From Cristatella mucedo (Eukaryota; Bryozoa; Phylactolaemata; Cristatellidae), in contig WPIO01000038.1 of NCBI GenBank assembly GCA_009760855.2, positions 778,501-842,500 of the forward strand: 64,000 nt of DNA, written 5' to 3'. The translations under genes and the position numbers were made by a program. How positions within the stretch are numbered: the stretch's first letter is position 1; the number at the start of each line of letters is the position of its first letter. Positions 10,908 through 21,599 of this stretch are shown here, in pieces. Under the pieces are notes generated by a model that was not told where the DNA came from, ran no database searches, and saw only the letters and a program-made list of their open reading frames with translations.

Positions 10908-11092
10908 TAGTGAGCCGTGATGGCACACTAGGTAAGGCGGTTGCTTTCATGACCGAGGTCCTGAAGTCGTGGGCTCGATTCCTGCCGTGGGCGATCCTTT
11001 ATCGCCACTGCAAGTGATGGTGATAGCCGTAAAAGCTCTTCTGTCGCTATACAAAAAGAGGCTGTTTAATCAGCTAGGATTTATTTATTAAT
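10908..11092 (+). mobile_element. SINE A, full length
   Basis: GTGAGCCGTGATGGCACACT starts the tRNA-like head, with a B-box-like GGGCTCGATTCC. The body and the CTCTTCTGTCGCTATACAAA tail match the family, ending at AATCAGCTAGGATTTATTTA. It sits directly upstream of the decayed gene at 11095. Confidence 0.85.
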
Positions 11093-11094
11093 AC

Positions 11095-11984
11095 CGTGGA
11101 CAAGTTTTGCTATATTTGTGGGGAAGTGACATTTGCCAACCAGAAGTAGAAAAGTATCACTTCTCAAGCGAAGAAGGCGTATAATCTTTACTTGGGAGGA
11201 AAGGTTAGTGACCAAGACCAGCCTTAGCCCCGCAAATATGCTGTGCTACCTGTACAACACAGCTTTCACAGTGGTTGAATGGCAAAAGGCCACCAATGCT
11301 GTTTCCAGTTACGATGGTGTGGAGAGAGTCAAGCAACCACATAAATGACTTACTTTTGCTTGATTCCTCCTCTTTCCGGCGGAATAACAAAGCAAATTAA
11401 GTTGAGAGCAGTCTACTCACACACTCCATCTGCATTGCGACACGTTCCACATGGTGAAGGACTTCCTATTCCAAAACCTCCAGCAGAATATTCTCTGGAT
11501 TCATCTGATGAAGACAAAGATGAGCCGACCTGTTGTTCTCCTGTTTCCTCAGCATGTAGTGATCCCGATTTCCACTGCAGTGCATCATCAACCCCACATA
11601 GTAAGAACCAAAATAACAGTAATAATAACAATAATAATGCGCTTGATAAAGCGCCCTCAGAGAACTTAATCTCTTTCTAGGCGCTTTACATTTGCTAAGA
11701 ACCAAATGACGTTCGTGATTTTGACTTATCCAAGCACAATGCAGAACTGCTAGGATCAAGACTCCGACAATGGAATCTTCTCAAAGATGTCACAATTACT
11801 TCATATCTAAAGTGGCACCAGCACTTCGAACCTTTCTTCGGAAAGGAAAGCTATCTGGTATTCTGTTCCGATATTGAGGGCCTCATGAGCGCCTTACAAA
11901 ACACTCATGACCCACAAGAATAGAGACTTTTTGTAGACTCTTCTAAACTGAATCACAGGGAATCCATCCATGCGATGACAATAT
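11095..11984 (+). pseudogene. Multi-copy invertebrate protein family, N-terminal part, broken
   Basis: With frameshifts and stops, this reads like the N-terminal half of an uncharacterised protein family that I recall as highly multi-copy in cnidarian, arthropod and other invertebrate genomes. Recognisable pieces are KFCYICGEVTF, a segment with ICCATC, WREPTNH-like WRESSNH, the CYFCLIPPLSGGI block, GLPIPKPPAEYSLDSSDED, and after the inserted tail DFDLSKHNAELLGSRLRQWN, then HFEPFFGKESYLVFCSDIEG and RLFVDSSKL. A stop interrupts DPQE*RLF. The Cys pairs suggest a zinc-binding N-terminus. Function is unknown, and the abundance of such genes suggests a mobile or domesticated-element origin. It stops where a LINE begins and resumes at 13820. 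Confidence 0.65.
11613..11695 (-). mobile_element. LINE family 1 tail only (83 bp) with target duplication
   Basis: Only the terminal hairpin and (ATT)n of LINE family 1 are present, in minus orientation. It is flanked by an exact 11-bp direct repeat TAAGAACCAAA at 11602-11612 and 11696-11706. This shows a retrotransposition event that copied nothing but the tail, or a very short SINE. Confidence 0.85.
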
Positions 11985-13819
11985 CCCTACTAGAATGCTG
12001 TTCTCCGATTCCTGGCTGCACCTCAATGTCTACATTTAAGCAGGTCACTAGTCCTGAAGTTCGTATCTCGATCAAAGAAGGCAAGTCATCTGGACCCTAT
12101 TCCCACTGTCCTGCTCCTACGTTGCATTGATCTGCTGCTGCCATGCATAACTAACATCAATAATATGTCATTAGCCTCAGGTCATGTCCCGGCAACTTTC
12201 AAAAAAGCTGTAGTCAGGCCACATCTCAAGAAAGTGACACTAGACCAAGAGAACTTAAGCAACTACCGCCAGTCTCCCTTCTACCATTCCTATCAAAGAC
12301 GGCGGAACGGGTCGTGGCAGATCAGCTGCTCATGTATCGAAACCTCACACCTTGCTAGTAAGTTCCAGTCTGGCTTTAGAGCTAATCACTCCACAGAGGC
12401 AGCATTGCTTAGGGTATACAACGACCTACTTAGGAATGCAGACATAAGTAGAGTGTCTCTGCTTGTTTTGCTCGATCTTTCGGCAGCTTTTGATAACATT
12501 GATCACAAAGTTCTTCTAGGGCGCCTCTCATCTCGCCTGGGCATCACCGGCACTGCTCTGTAGTGGTTCAGGTCCTATCTCAGTGGGAGACTCCAGAGTA
12601 TTGACGTGAATGGACAAAGATCATCTGAAGTACCTCTGAAATATGGAGTACCTCAGGGCTCAGTGCTAGGTCCGGTTCTTTTCACGATTTATACTCTGCC
12701 TCTTGCTGACGTGATTGCCAAGCACAATCTCGGCTTTCACTTCTATGTGGATGACCTTTGCTTTGATCCCTCCCAGCCTTCGAGCACCTCAAATTCTCTC
12801 AACTCACTTGCTGCATGCATTGATGACATCCGCACATGGATGGTAGCAAATTTTCTAAAACTAAACGATGATAAAACTAACTTACTAGTTATGGGCAAAC
12901 CCAATGTGATTCAGAGATTGGAAAGGCTGACGCTCAAAATTGGCTCTGCCAGCATATCTCCTGTTGAATCAGCTCGAAATCTAGGTGTCATATTCCAAAG
13001 CGACCTCTTGTTAGACGACCTAATCAGCTCCAGTCAAATCTGCCTATTTTCAGCTTCATAACATTGCTAAAATTCGGTCTTGTTTAGATAAGGATACCAC
13101 GTCCAAGTTGGTCCATGCATTCGTGACATCCCGACTCGATTTCTGCAACTCACTGCTTACTGGCCTACCAGCATGTGCGATCAGGCGATTGCAGCTGGTG
13201 CAAAACTCTGCAGCTAGGCTTGTCTGTCGTGAGCGTCGCAGTTGCCACATTACTCCACTTCTCGCCGACCTGCACTGGCTCCCAGTCAAGCAACGGATTG
13301 ACTTCAAGGTTTTGTCGCTCACTTTTAGGTCACTTCATTCTATGGCTCCAGGCTATCTCAGATATACTCACCAATCAGGCCAAGCATCGTACCACCAGCT
13401 TTTCGGAATCCAACCGTCTACAAATACCTCGTACAAACCTCAAATCTTTTCGAGACCGTGCATTCAGTTCGTATGCTCGCAAAGCCTGGAACTCCCTTCT
13501 GACCTGTCAGAACATCCCCCGACCTGACCGCATTTAAAAAGAACTTGAACACACATATTTAGGACAGCATTTAGTGGGTCCCTGTGATTCGTCCTTCACG
13601 TGCTTATGCGTGCTGACACTGTGCATGCTGCCACTAACCACATTTGCAAGCTGACCCTGTGCATGTCATCCCTAACCATGTTATTCATGTTTTTTATCAA
13701 GCATGATATCACTCACCACTCAATTGTGTTTCCCTTTGCAGCAAATGTAAAGCGCCTAGACAGTGATTTGAGTTCTCTGAGGGCGCTTTATCAAGTGCAT
13801 TATTATTACTATTATTATT
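11985..13819 (+). mobile_element. LINE family 1 with reverse transcriptase domain
   Basis: 5'-truncated non-LTR element lacking the endonuclease domain. Frame pieces give RT blocks in order: MSLASGHVPATFKKAVV, then the LDLSAAFDNIDHKVLLGRL block, the GVPQGSVLGPVLFTIYTLPL block, the active site as FHFYVDD (FYADD in the copy at 38513, so A to V), NFLKLNDDKTNLLVMGKP and the C-terminal LADLHWLPVKQRIDF. Several stops and a small deletion after YVDD make it inactive. It ends in the hairpin tail plus ATT repeats. It has split the pseudogene at 11095-14010. Confidence 0.85.
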
Positions 13820-14010
13820 TTGATTTCTTCCCTGACAACTGTGGTATGGTTAGTGATAAAATTGGCGAAAGTTTTCATAAAGATGTCGCAACAATGCACC
13901 GCTGATACCAGGAAAATGGTCCACTACAATGCTGGCCGACTACTGCTGGACGCTCCCAAGAGATGCTTCCGAGCAGCTGTACAAGGGACAGTCGAAGAAA
14001 TCAAATAAGT
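13820..14010 (+). pseudogene. Multi-copy invertebrate protein family, C-terminal part
   Basis: Immediately after the LINE tail the frame reads DFFPDNCGMVSDKIGESFHK, then DVATMHR, a frame change, and pieces matching the family end (YQ.KW, MLADYCW-like and a basic tail). This is the known C-terminus of the same family as 11095. By my recollection of family length, about 200 residues between HRESIH and DFFPDN are absent, so the LINE insertion was accompanied or followed by a deletion. Confidence 0.6.
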
Positions 14011-14104
14011 AGTTATGACTTCATTGTTAATAGGTATTAAGCAGTAGCCTATTATAATTGGCATGCATTTGGTGATGTAAACATTAAATCATTGCAGATT
14101 ACAA

Positions 14105-14665
14105 AAAATTACTCTTTCTAGGCACTTTACATTGGCTGTAAAGGATTACCCCAAGAGCTTCATTGCACTAGGTTACCTCTTCATTCCTACCAATAGCTGC
14201 TCCGTGCATCCTCACACTGCCCATCCTTAGTCATTCAAAGATACATTGCTGGGAGTTGCTCTTGCAGACTGTACAGTTTGTGCAAGAGCCAATTTTGCAA
14301 TTTGACTGATATTTGTGTTGTGTTGTGCACATAAAAATTGGTATGAAATGATTAATTGTATTTCAGTAACATGACTTTTGGAGAAAAAAATTTGACCAGT
14401 GTAATAATAATTATACATTTTTATAGCGCCCTCAGAGTAATTAATCTCTGTTTAGGCACTTTACATAAGCTGCAAGGGAAGCATGATTAAAAGGTTAGTG
14501 GTAGCATACTCAATGTGAACACGGTTAGAGGCAGCGGCATTCGGTGTGTTAACGTGGTTAGTGGCAGCTCGCACAGCGTCAGCATGCATAAGCACAAAAG
14601 GGACCAAGCATATGTGGACACACTAAATTCTGTGATAAATAAATGCATTTTTAGCTTCCTTTAAA
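14105..14665 (-). mobile_element. LINE family 1 tails, two minus-strand pieces
   Basis: A short piece (about 14115-14150: CTCTTTCTAGGCACTTTACA) and a longer 3' end (14404-14665) with ATT repeats, hairpin, and the antisense CATGCACAGTGTCAGCATGC-type 3' UTR ending near TTTTTAGCTTCCTTT. The 14151-14403 stretch between them holds no gene that I can see. Confidence 0.7.
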
Positions 14666-14887
14666 ACGCCGTAAGCTACTCGAGTGATAGAGTGCCCCGG
14701 GCGGCTGCACAGTAGGCCATATCAGCTCAGTCCACCGGCACAGCCTCGCGAGCTCTTAGTAGCCAGAAAAGCTCCGTTCGAAAGATTAAGGTCAAACGAG
14801 GTGGCCACGTGACACAGGCTACATAAACGGTGAAGCTAGGACTGTCACAGCCTAGCGGCACGTGACCGCTGCGGCAGTGACAGCCCT

Positions 14888-15028
14888 AGCCGGTTTGGTT
14901 CAGCGGTTAAGGTGCTCGTCCCGACCAAGGCCTGGCTGAAGTCGTGGGCTCGAGCCCCGAGGCTTATGTGAAGCGCCTGAATAGCGATTAAGTTCTCTTG
15001 GGGCGCTATACAAATGAAGTATACGTAT
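14888..15028 (+). mobile_element. SINE B
   Basis: GCCGGTTTGGTTCAGCGGTT begins the tRNA-like head; GGGCTCGAGCCCCGAGG is the B-box region; the tail is GAAGCGCCTGAATAGCGATT..TCTCTTGGGGCGCTATAC. Nothing is recognised in 15029-15552. Confidence 0.8.
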
Positions 15029-15552
15029 ACACTATCGGTCACTTCCGGCTGATCGTGGGTTTCTATACTTTTCCCATTGGCCTGCTCGTAGTTAGGCTAC
15101 GGGCCAGGCTGCAGGGCGAGGTTCGGCTTGGTTAGTCTATGCCCTCCGGTTCGCATGCCAAGGAGGCCAGTTGCAATTTTCCTTCATGCGATCGCTGAGA
15201 GAAGGAGTGTAGCGAGTATGGTACGACACACCTGATTGCTGACCAATGGCTAAAACAGCGGCCTCGAGCCCAGACACGCGATGCGTCTTTCTGCTCAGGT
15301 GCTTTCTGCTGGCCAGCTACAATCACTCACCTCGCCGCCTAACCGCAAGCTGCGGTTAGCGAGCGCGAGTGATTAGTAGACGTCCGCAGAAAGCCGTCTA
15401 CCCAACACACCGCCACTAACTAAGCAGATTTCAGGTATGCACATGATGCTAAACATCACTAAGAGATGCAGTAGCACCAAAAAGAAAGAGGAATATGTAG
15501 TGTCATTTTCCTCATGACCTAGCATCCCGTCTCGACTTCTGTAAAACGCCTA

Positions 15553-15694
15553 GCCGAGCTGGCTTGGTCCAGCGGTTAAGGTGCTCGCCCCGACCAAGGT
15601 CTGGCTGAGGTCGTTGGCTCGAGCCCCAAAGCATTTGTGAAGCGCCTGAATAAAGACTAAGTTCTCTTGGGACGATATATAAAGGAACTATATT
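15553..15694 (+). mobile_element. SINE B
   Basis: Head GCTGGCTTGGTCCAGCGGTT, B-box region TGGCTCGAGCCCC and the LINE-like hairpin tail ending ATATATAAAGGAACTATATT. It is directly followed by LINE family 1 sequence. Confidence 0.8.
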
Positions 15695-16205
15695 TAGAAA
15701 GAGATCGAGTTCTCTGAGGGCTTTATCAAGTGTATTGTTATTATTATTAACTCACTTCTGCTAGTCTGTCGGTCCGTGCAATCAGGTGCTTACAGCTGGT
15801 GCTAACTTCTGCAGCTAGGCTGGTCTGTCGAGAGCGGCCCAGTTGCAGCATCGCGCCACTTCTCGCCGACCTGCACTGGCTCCCAGTCAAGCAACGGATT
15901 GACTTCAAGGTTCTGCCAATCACGCGTAGGTCCCTTCATTCTTTGGCTCCACCTACCCATCAGATCTACTTCCCCAACAGGCTAAGCGCAGTACCACCCA
16001 CTTTTCTGAATCTAATCGTGTAGCTACACCTCGTGCGAACCTCAAATCCTTTGGAGACGGAGTCTGCAGTTCGTGCGCTCGCAAAGCCTAAAACTTGCTT
16101 CCACTGGAGTCACGACATTCCCTGACTTGACGACATTAAAAAGAAGCTAAAAACGCACCTATTAAATCGCAGTATTCAGTGTGTCAGTGTGATTTGTCCT
16201 TTCCG
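15695..16205 (+). mobile_element. LINE family 1 fragments
   Basis: A tail fragment (15695-15752: AGAAAGAGATCGAGTTCTCT then TTATTATTATTAA) abuts a second fragment from the reverse transcriptase C-terminus (15753-16205). The latter encodes SAARLVCRERPSCSIAPLLA, then DLHWLPVKQRIDFKVL, and ends without its hairpin. Confidence 0.75.
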
Positions 16206-16855
16206 TAGACGTTGCAATTGCACGACGCATCCAGTTCGCAAGGGCCCGTTGAGCGAGCGCGCAAGAAAACCAAAGCCCGCAGCGGGCATTTTGGAAGCGG
16301 TGCTAATCCGGGTAAGTGGAGCTTCCGAATTGCACCAACGCCAGCAGTCATCCAAGTCACCGCAATCACCTAAGTTTGCCCCCTCACCCGGGCTGAGAAT
16401 TTTCACAGCGCCGTTAACCTATTGGCTTCACGGGCTTCAACAAGGCGTGCTCGTAGTCGGGACGTGCGCGCGAGCGTCTCGCGTTGTACGACGCCCTCGC
16501 GGAGCGCTAACCCCGAGTTCACGTCCTCGGCTTACTGTTAATTCGTTCCGCACAAAAACGTAGCCTTGGGATTTTGTTGAAGAGCTCGTTACTGCGTAAT
16601 TGTACCGCGAAGATTTGAACGCTGCTCCCAGAGCACTGACGCAATTCGGCAATACTGCGTTCCACGGTTCCCAGCGGCTGGTTTTCCAGCGGCAATAGCG
16701 AGCGGTCGCAGCTACAACCGTGAAGAGCGGCTCTCAACGCAGCCGGCGGTGGCGAGGTATTCGCAGGGCCGCGGTGCGGCTTGGCACGCGACCGCATCGC
16801 GTTACGCATTCATTAGTCCTAATTAAGCTTGCTCAGGGCTCGCCATTCTTTTGTC
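16206..16855. other. No recognised gene
   Basis: GC content rises here. Short open frames on both strands carry no recognisable domain. Confidence 0.5.
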
Positions 16856-17349
<494 letters not shown>

Positions 17350-17687
17350 TCCTCTCGAAAGCGGATGCGAGCGCCTGCTCACCTGAACGTATAGCTCCCA
17401 TCTATAGAAGGGCTCGCGGATGATTGCCTTTGCAGCGATACGGGAATCGCTGTTCACGTCGGTAGCTTAGCACTGTCGCCGTAAGCTGGTGGCAGGCAGG
17501 CTGCCTCCGGCGTCTGCTTCGGTGGCGTTCTGATGCGGCGCATCCGGCGCATTCTGGCGGCGGCTCCGTGGGGGCGGGCGACAGCTACTGTCTTCAGGCG
17601 TGCACGCTCCCAAGATGGATCGAGCGAGCTGGACTTCCTCAGGAAGTAACCTAAGAGACGCTAACAGATGGCGTTATGGTCGGCAGC

Positions 17688-17812
17688 CAAGCTTGTCTTT
17701 CGCCAGCAACTGTCACATTGCGTCGCTTCTCTCCGACCTGCTGACTGACTCCCCGTACGAGCGGCGCGTATGGATTTCAAGGTCTTGTCGCACGCTGGCA
17801 GAAGGCCTTGAG
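17688..17812 (+). mobile_element. Very old LINE family 1 relic
   Basis: AAGCTTGTCTTTCGCCAGCA, ACTGTCACATTGCGTCGCTT, CTCTCCGACCTG and GGATTTCAAGGTCTTGTCGC line up with the LINE segment encoding RLVCRERRSCHITPLLADLH..RIDFKVLS. It lies in a GC-rich setting and is heavily diverged. Confidence 0.5.
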
Positions 17813-18199
17813 TTCTTCTTCGCGCTGACCTAACTGACCTTCAAAGGCTTTCCCCTCGGCGACACTGCGGGTGGCACCTGTTGCCGAGCTCTGGTCGCTC
17901 CGCTACGCCACCGACCGAGTTCTACGCAGACCGCTCCTTCGGCTTAAGGTTAGGACACTCCTCCGACCGGAAGGCATCGCGGCGTTCCCGCTGGCTTGAC
18001 GACTTCCAACGCGAAGTTAGAAACGCGAAACCGATACTCCTCGCACAATTTGCTTCGACCGGCGCGAACCCCGCCCTCGGTGACCCTCGGTGACCCTAAG
18101 CGACGCCGACCTGGCTGGACGGTGCGTCTCGACCGGATTTCAGCCGATCGTCTCCGATGCGGATCAAAGCATCCGGATCATTTCATCGGATCAAAGCAT

Positions 18200-19433
18200 C
18201 CACTACACACAGACAGCGACGTCGCCGCTAGCTCAGGGCGACGGCGAGGCTGGCGATCGGAGCGTCGTCGGGGGGGCAGGTCGACAGCGCAACGAGCGCC
18301 AAGGCGGCGGCGGCTTCGAGCGAGCGCGCCCGCGCTCCGCCACGTCCCCTTCATGCGCACCCTACCCGCCACCAACTGACGATCCGTACAAGGAGCGACG
18401 CGCGCTGAGGCCCCGGCGGCGGGTGGAGGAGGGGCGTGTCAGCGCTAGGCGGGCGAGACGAGTGGCAGCGTCGCCCTAGACCGACCGACCCGAAGGCGGC
18501 CGCCGACTCGCGCCAGACCTGGCGCCCTGTACCTCGCCCCTGCACCAGTCAGCGGTTGTCGCGTCGCCGCCCGCGCGGCCCCCCGGCGGGGTCGGATCGA
18601 GCAGTAAGCAGATTGGCCGCAGCGATAGGCGCGGCTCGACCGCCGCGAGACAGCGAGCCGCTGGCTATCTGGCGCCGCGTTGCGAAAGGGGCGGTGTCGG
18701 CCAGGGCCGAAAGACATTTGGGACCCGGTCGCGTTAGGAACTCGAGGGAAGCGAATCCGGGTCTTCGGTGGGAATTCGGAAGCCGGCGCTCGGCTGCCAA
18801 TGGCGACGCACTATGGCGGCCGTACTTACTGCAGAGGCGACTGACCTCCAGCGGAAACCGCGCCAGCCAAATGCCGACGCTAGCGCTAGACGCCTGACGC
18901 GACGCCGCGAAGCCGGAGCGGACGCTTCGCTTCTTTCGCCTGCTCGGCGCAGCCGCTAAGGTCGCTTCCTTTGGCGGCCGCGCTGGCCGCCTTGAGCCGT
19001 ACGCAGACCCGAGTCTCGTCCGCCGCGTAACTGCGCCGCCGAAGGTCGCCCAACTACGCCGCAGCTCGCCAGACTGCGCCGAAACAGCTAAGCTCAGCGG
19101 TAGCGGACCTACGGCCGTCGGTTTGCGGTTCAATCGAGCTGCGGCGGTCGTGCGACGTAGATTCGACGTGCAGCGGTCGTCCGGAGCGCGGCCGCTGGCG
19201 CCGCCAGCCACTGCCGGGTACGCGCCTCTCGGCGGCCAAAGCATTTCGCGCAAGATCGGACGGCAAGACTTCTGACGATTCCGGTTCGTCAGCGACCGCT
19301 TATTAGCGACCGCTCATCAGCGATCCGACCGGCTCCGACTGGCGTCGTGACGTGACGCAGCAGCAGCCGCCGCCAAGCGGCACAGCGAGGGTCGACCACA
19401 CTGCGGCGACGGCCACGAGATACGAGAGCTCTC
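18200..19433. other. GC-rich, CpG-rich 5' flank of sulfotransferase gene
   Basis: This stretch is dense in CpG, unlike the AT-rich DNA around 9-11 kb and 27-44 kb. It probably contains the promoter and 5' UTR of the gene at 19434. I do not see a clear TATA box. Overlapping open frames on both strands are expected from the base composition and show no domain. Confidence 0.5.
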
Positions 19434-20720
19434 ATGGTTGCGTGGCGCCGCGGCGCGGCGGCGAGAGCGCTGCCGAAGGCCAGCCTCGCCACCGTCGCAG
19501 TCGGCGCGGCGCTCTGGCTCTTTGGCCGTCGCTCGCCGCCGGCGGCTCCTTGGTACGAGAAGGCCTACTTGCAAGCAGAGGAGACTTTCGTGTACACGGA
19601 CGAGTTCATGAGCTCCATCCTCGACCCGCACCAGCTCGAGCTCGCCGGGCGCCGCGTGCGCGCCGCCGACGACGCCGCCGGCCGCGCCGTCGCTCGAAAC
19701 GCCGTCGTCCTGCTCAAGACGCACAAGACGGGCAGCTCGACGCTGCAGAACATCCTGTTCCGGTACGGCCTGCTGCGAAACCTGTCGTTCGCGCTGCCGC
19801 ACGGCGACCGCGCGTCGTTCTACTGGCCCGTCGAGTTCCAGCGGCGCTTCGTCGCGCGCCAACGCGTGAGCGAGTTCCACATCGTCGGCCACCACATGGT
19901 GTACAGCGACGACGTGCGTCGCGTCGCGCCGCCGCGCGCCGCGCTCATAACGATCGTGCGCGACCCGGTCGACGTGTTCCGCTCGGCGTACGAGTACTTT
20001 GGCCTGGAGCGGCTGTGCTACGGCGCCAGCGTGGACGCGTTCTACACGAGCGAGGCGTACGAGCGGCTGCGCTCGAGCAAGTGCGAGGCGCTGCGCATGC
20101 CGGCGCGCAACTTCATGGCCGTCGACTTCGGCCTGCCGATCGGCCAGATGGACAACGACAGCGCCGTGCGCGAGCTGATTCGGCGCGTTGAGGGCGCGTT
20201 CGACCTCGTCCTCGTCAACGAGCAGTTCGACCTGTCGCTCGCCGTCCTCCGGCGCACGCTCGGCTGGCGGCTGGCCGACGTCGTCGCGCTTCCGCAGAAC
20301 GCGCGCGCCGACGGCCGCCGCCGCCAGGCGCCCGCCGGCGGGCGCCTGGCGGCCGAGATACTCAAGTATAACCGTGCCGACGCGCTGATCTACGACCACT
20401 TCGCGGCGAGCTTCGGCGCGCGCGTGCTGGCGCGCTTCGACCGCCGAGAGCTCGAGCGCGACGCCGACGCCCTGCGCAACCTGACGCGGCTCTGGCGTGC
20501 GCGCTGCGTCGAGCGCACGGCGCCCGGAGCGCAGCTCGCCGACCGCGCGTTCCGACCGTACGGGCGAGGCACGAGCGGCTACGTCCTGCGGCCGGGCATG
20601 CGCGGCGACGTCATGTGCCGGCTGCTCGCGCTGCCCGAGCTGGCGCTGACGCGCTGGATCAAGCACCGCGCCATCGACAGCAATCGGCGCGGCTCGGCGC
20701 CCTATTTTCCGCCCGCCTGA
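19434..20720 (+). CDS. Galactose-3-O-sulfotransferase-like protein (copy 1)
   Basis: Intact intronless ORF of 428 codons, a usual length for the Gal3ST family (galactosylceramide/Gal-3-O-sulfotransferases, Pfam Gal-3-O_sulfotr). A single hydrophobic segment at about residues 16-30 after basic residues fits a type II Golgi membrane anchor. Residues 91-107 hold the 5'-phosphosulfate loop VVLLKTHKTGSSTLQNI; residues 174-189 hold the 3'-phosphate loop IVRDPVDVFRSAYEYF. Further family marks are MPARNFMAVDFGL..QMDND and the C-terminal YNRADALIYDHF. The enzyme should transfer sulfate from PAPS to the 3-OH of galactose on a glycolipid or glycan; the exact acceptor cannot be told. GC at third positions is very high. 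It is a paralogue of 46022-47302 on the same strand. The ATG at 19434 was chosen because the anchor follows directly. Confidence 0.92.
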   Translation: MVAWRRGAAARALPKASLATVAVGAALWLFGRRSPPAAPWYEKAYLQAEETFVYTDEFMSSILDPHQLELAGRRVRAADDAAGRAVARNAVVLLKTHKTGSSTLQNILFRYGLLRNLSFALPHGDRASFYWPVEFQRRFVARQRVSEFHIVGHHMVYSDDVRRVAPPRAALITIVRDPVDVFRSAYEYFGLERLCYGASVDAFYTSEAYERLRSSKCEALRMPARNFMAVDFGLPIGQMDNDSAVRELIRRVEGAFDLVLVNEQFDLSLAVLRRTLGWRLADVVALPQNARADGRRRQAPAGGRLAAEILKYNRADALIYDHFAASFGARVLARFDRRELERDADALRNLTRLWRARCVERTAPGAQLADRAFRPYGRGTSGYVLRPGMRGDVMCRLLALPELALTRWIKHRAIDSNRRGSAPYFPPA

Positions 20721-20856
20721 CCCGCGCGATCGCTTCCTGCCTGTCCGCCCGTCGTCGTCGAGCCGCGCTGCGAGCGTTCCTTTGAGCCGCCGCCGCCACT
20801 CGCGCTAGCAGAGACCGCTAGAGAGCGTTCGGGCTGAACCGGACGCCGACGCTGGC

Positions 20857-20862
20857 AATAAA
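20857..20862 (+). promoter_or_regulatory. Polyadenylation signal AATAAA
   Basis: Canonical AATAAA 137 bp after the stop codon of the sulfotransferase gene at 19434, in a GC-rich stretch where it is unlikely by chance. A TG-bearing sequence follows. Confidence 0.6.
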
Positions 20863-21300
20863 TGAGTGCGAAAACCTTTTTTGGAGAGAAAAGCACCTGC
20901 ACCCGGCCGGCGTGCGGCGCGAAAGTGGACGATGCGGGTCGGACGCGGCGGAGGCGACCGCGGTCCGTCTTGGGGCTGAGTAGCGGCTGGGGTGGCGGCT
21001 CGCTCGGGACCGACCACGGTCACGGTCGATCCCGAGTCGCTCGCTACTAGCCTGCAGCGGCCGCTAGTACTTTGTCCGACCGACGGCACCCAATCGGCGG
21101 CGGGTTTTGCCGAGCCCGTCGCTACGGTGGGCAGCTGCAGGAGACGCCGCCCACCGGTGCGCGTCCCTCCAGCTGGGCGGCGGGCTTCTGCAATTCGCGA
21201 AGCGGGCGTCTCACGTCGGAGAGGAAACTGCGGGACTCGGATGGTGCAACTCGAACTGCTGAAGCGTCATCGCGGGCGGGTTCGACGAATTATCCCAATC
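20863..21300. other. GC-rich 3' flank, no gene
   Basis: GC-rich tail of the sulfotransferase locus. Short frames only. Confidence 0.5.
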
Positions 21301-21599
21301 CACTCTAATTAGGCTAGAATGAACAGGACGTTGGCGTTGCCGAGCTCAAAGTTTGGGTGGATATTGTAGTAATCTAATCTTCGATTTTATCTATCCACCA
21401 AATTTCATATCATTGTTCACACGCGCACTCACGCAAATGAGCTACAACGCCGGAGGCCAGTGCCGCAATCCGCTTTAGTTCTCGTTAAATTCACCTAAAA
21501 TCAGCTGCGCAAAACTACAAACAGTTTGGAGATATATACAGAATACAAAACTACGCTACATTTAAAATGCACCCATAAACAAGCGCGATTCCGCTCACG

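Noticed and set aside
19317-20666. 449-codon open frame antisense to sulfotransferase copy 1
   Set aside because: It is a shadow of the GC-rich coding strand; the plus strand carries the recognisable PAPS-binding motifs. The same applies to the 434-codon antisense frame at 46064-47368.
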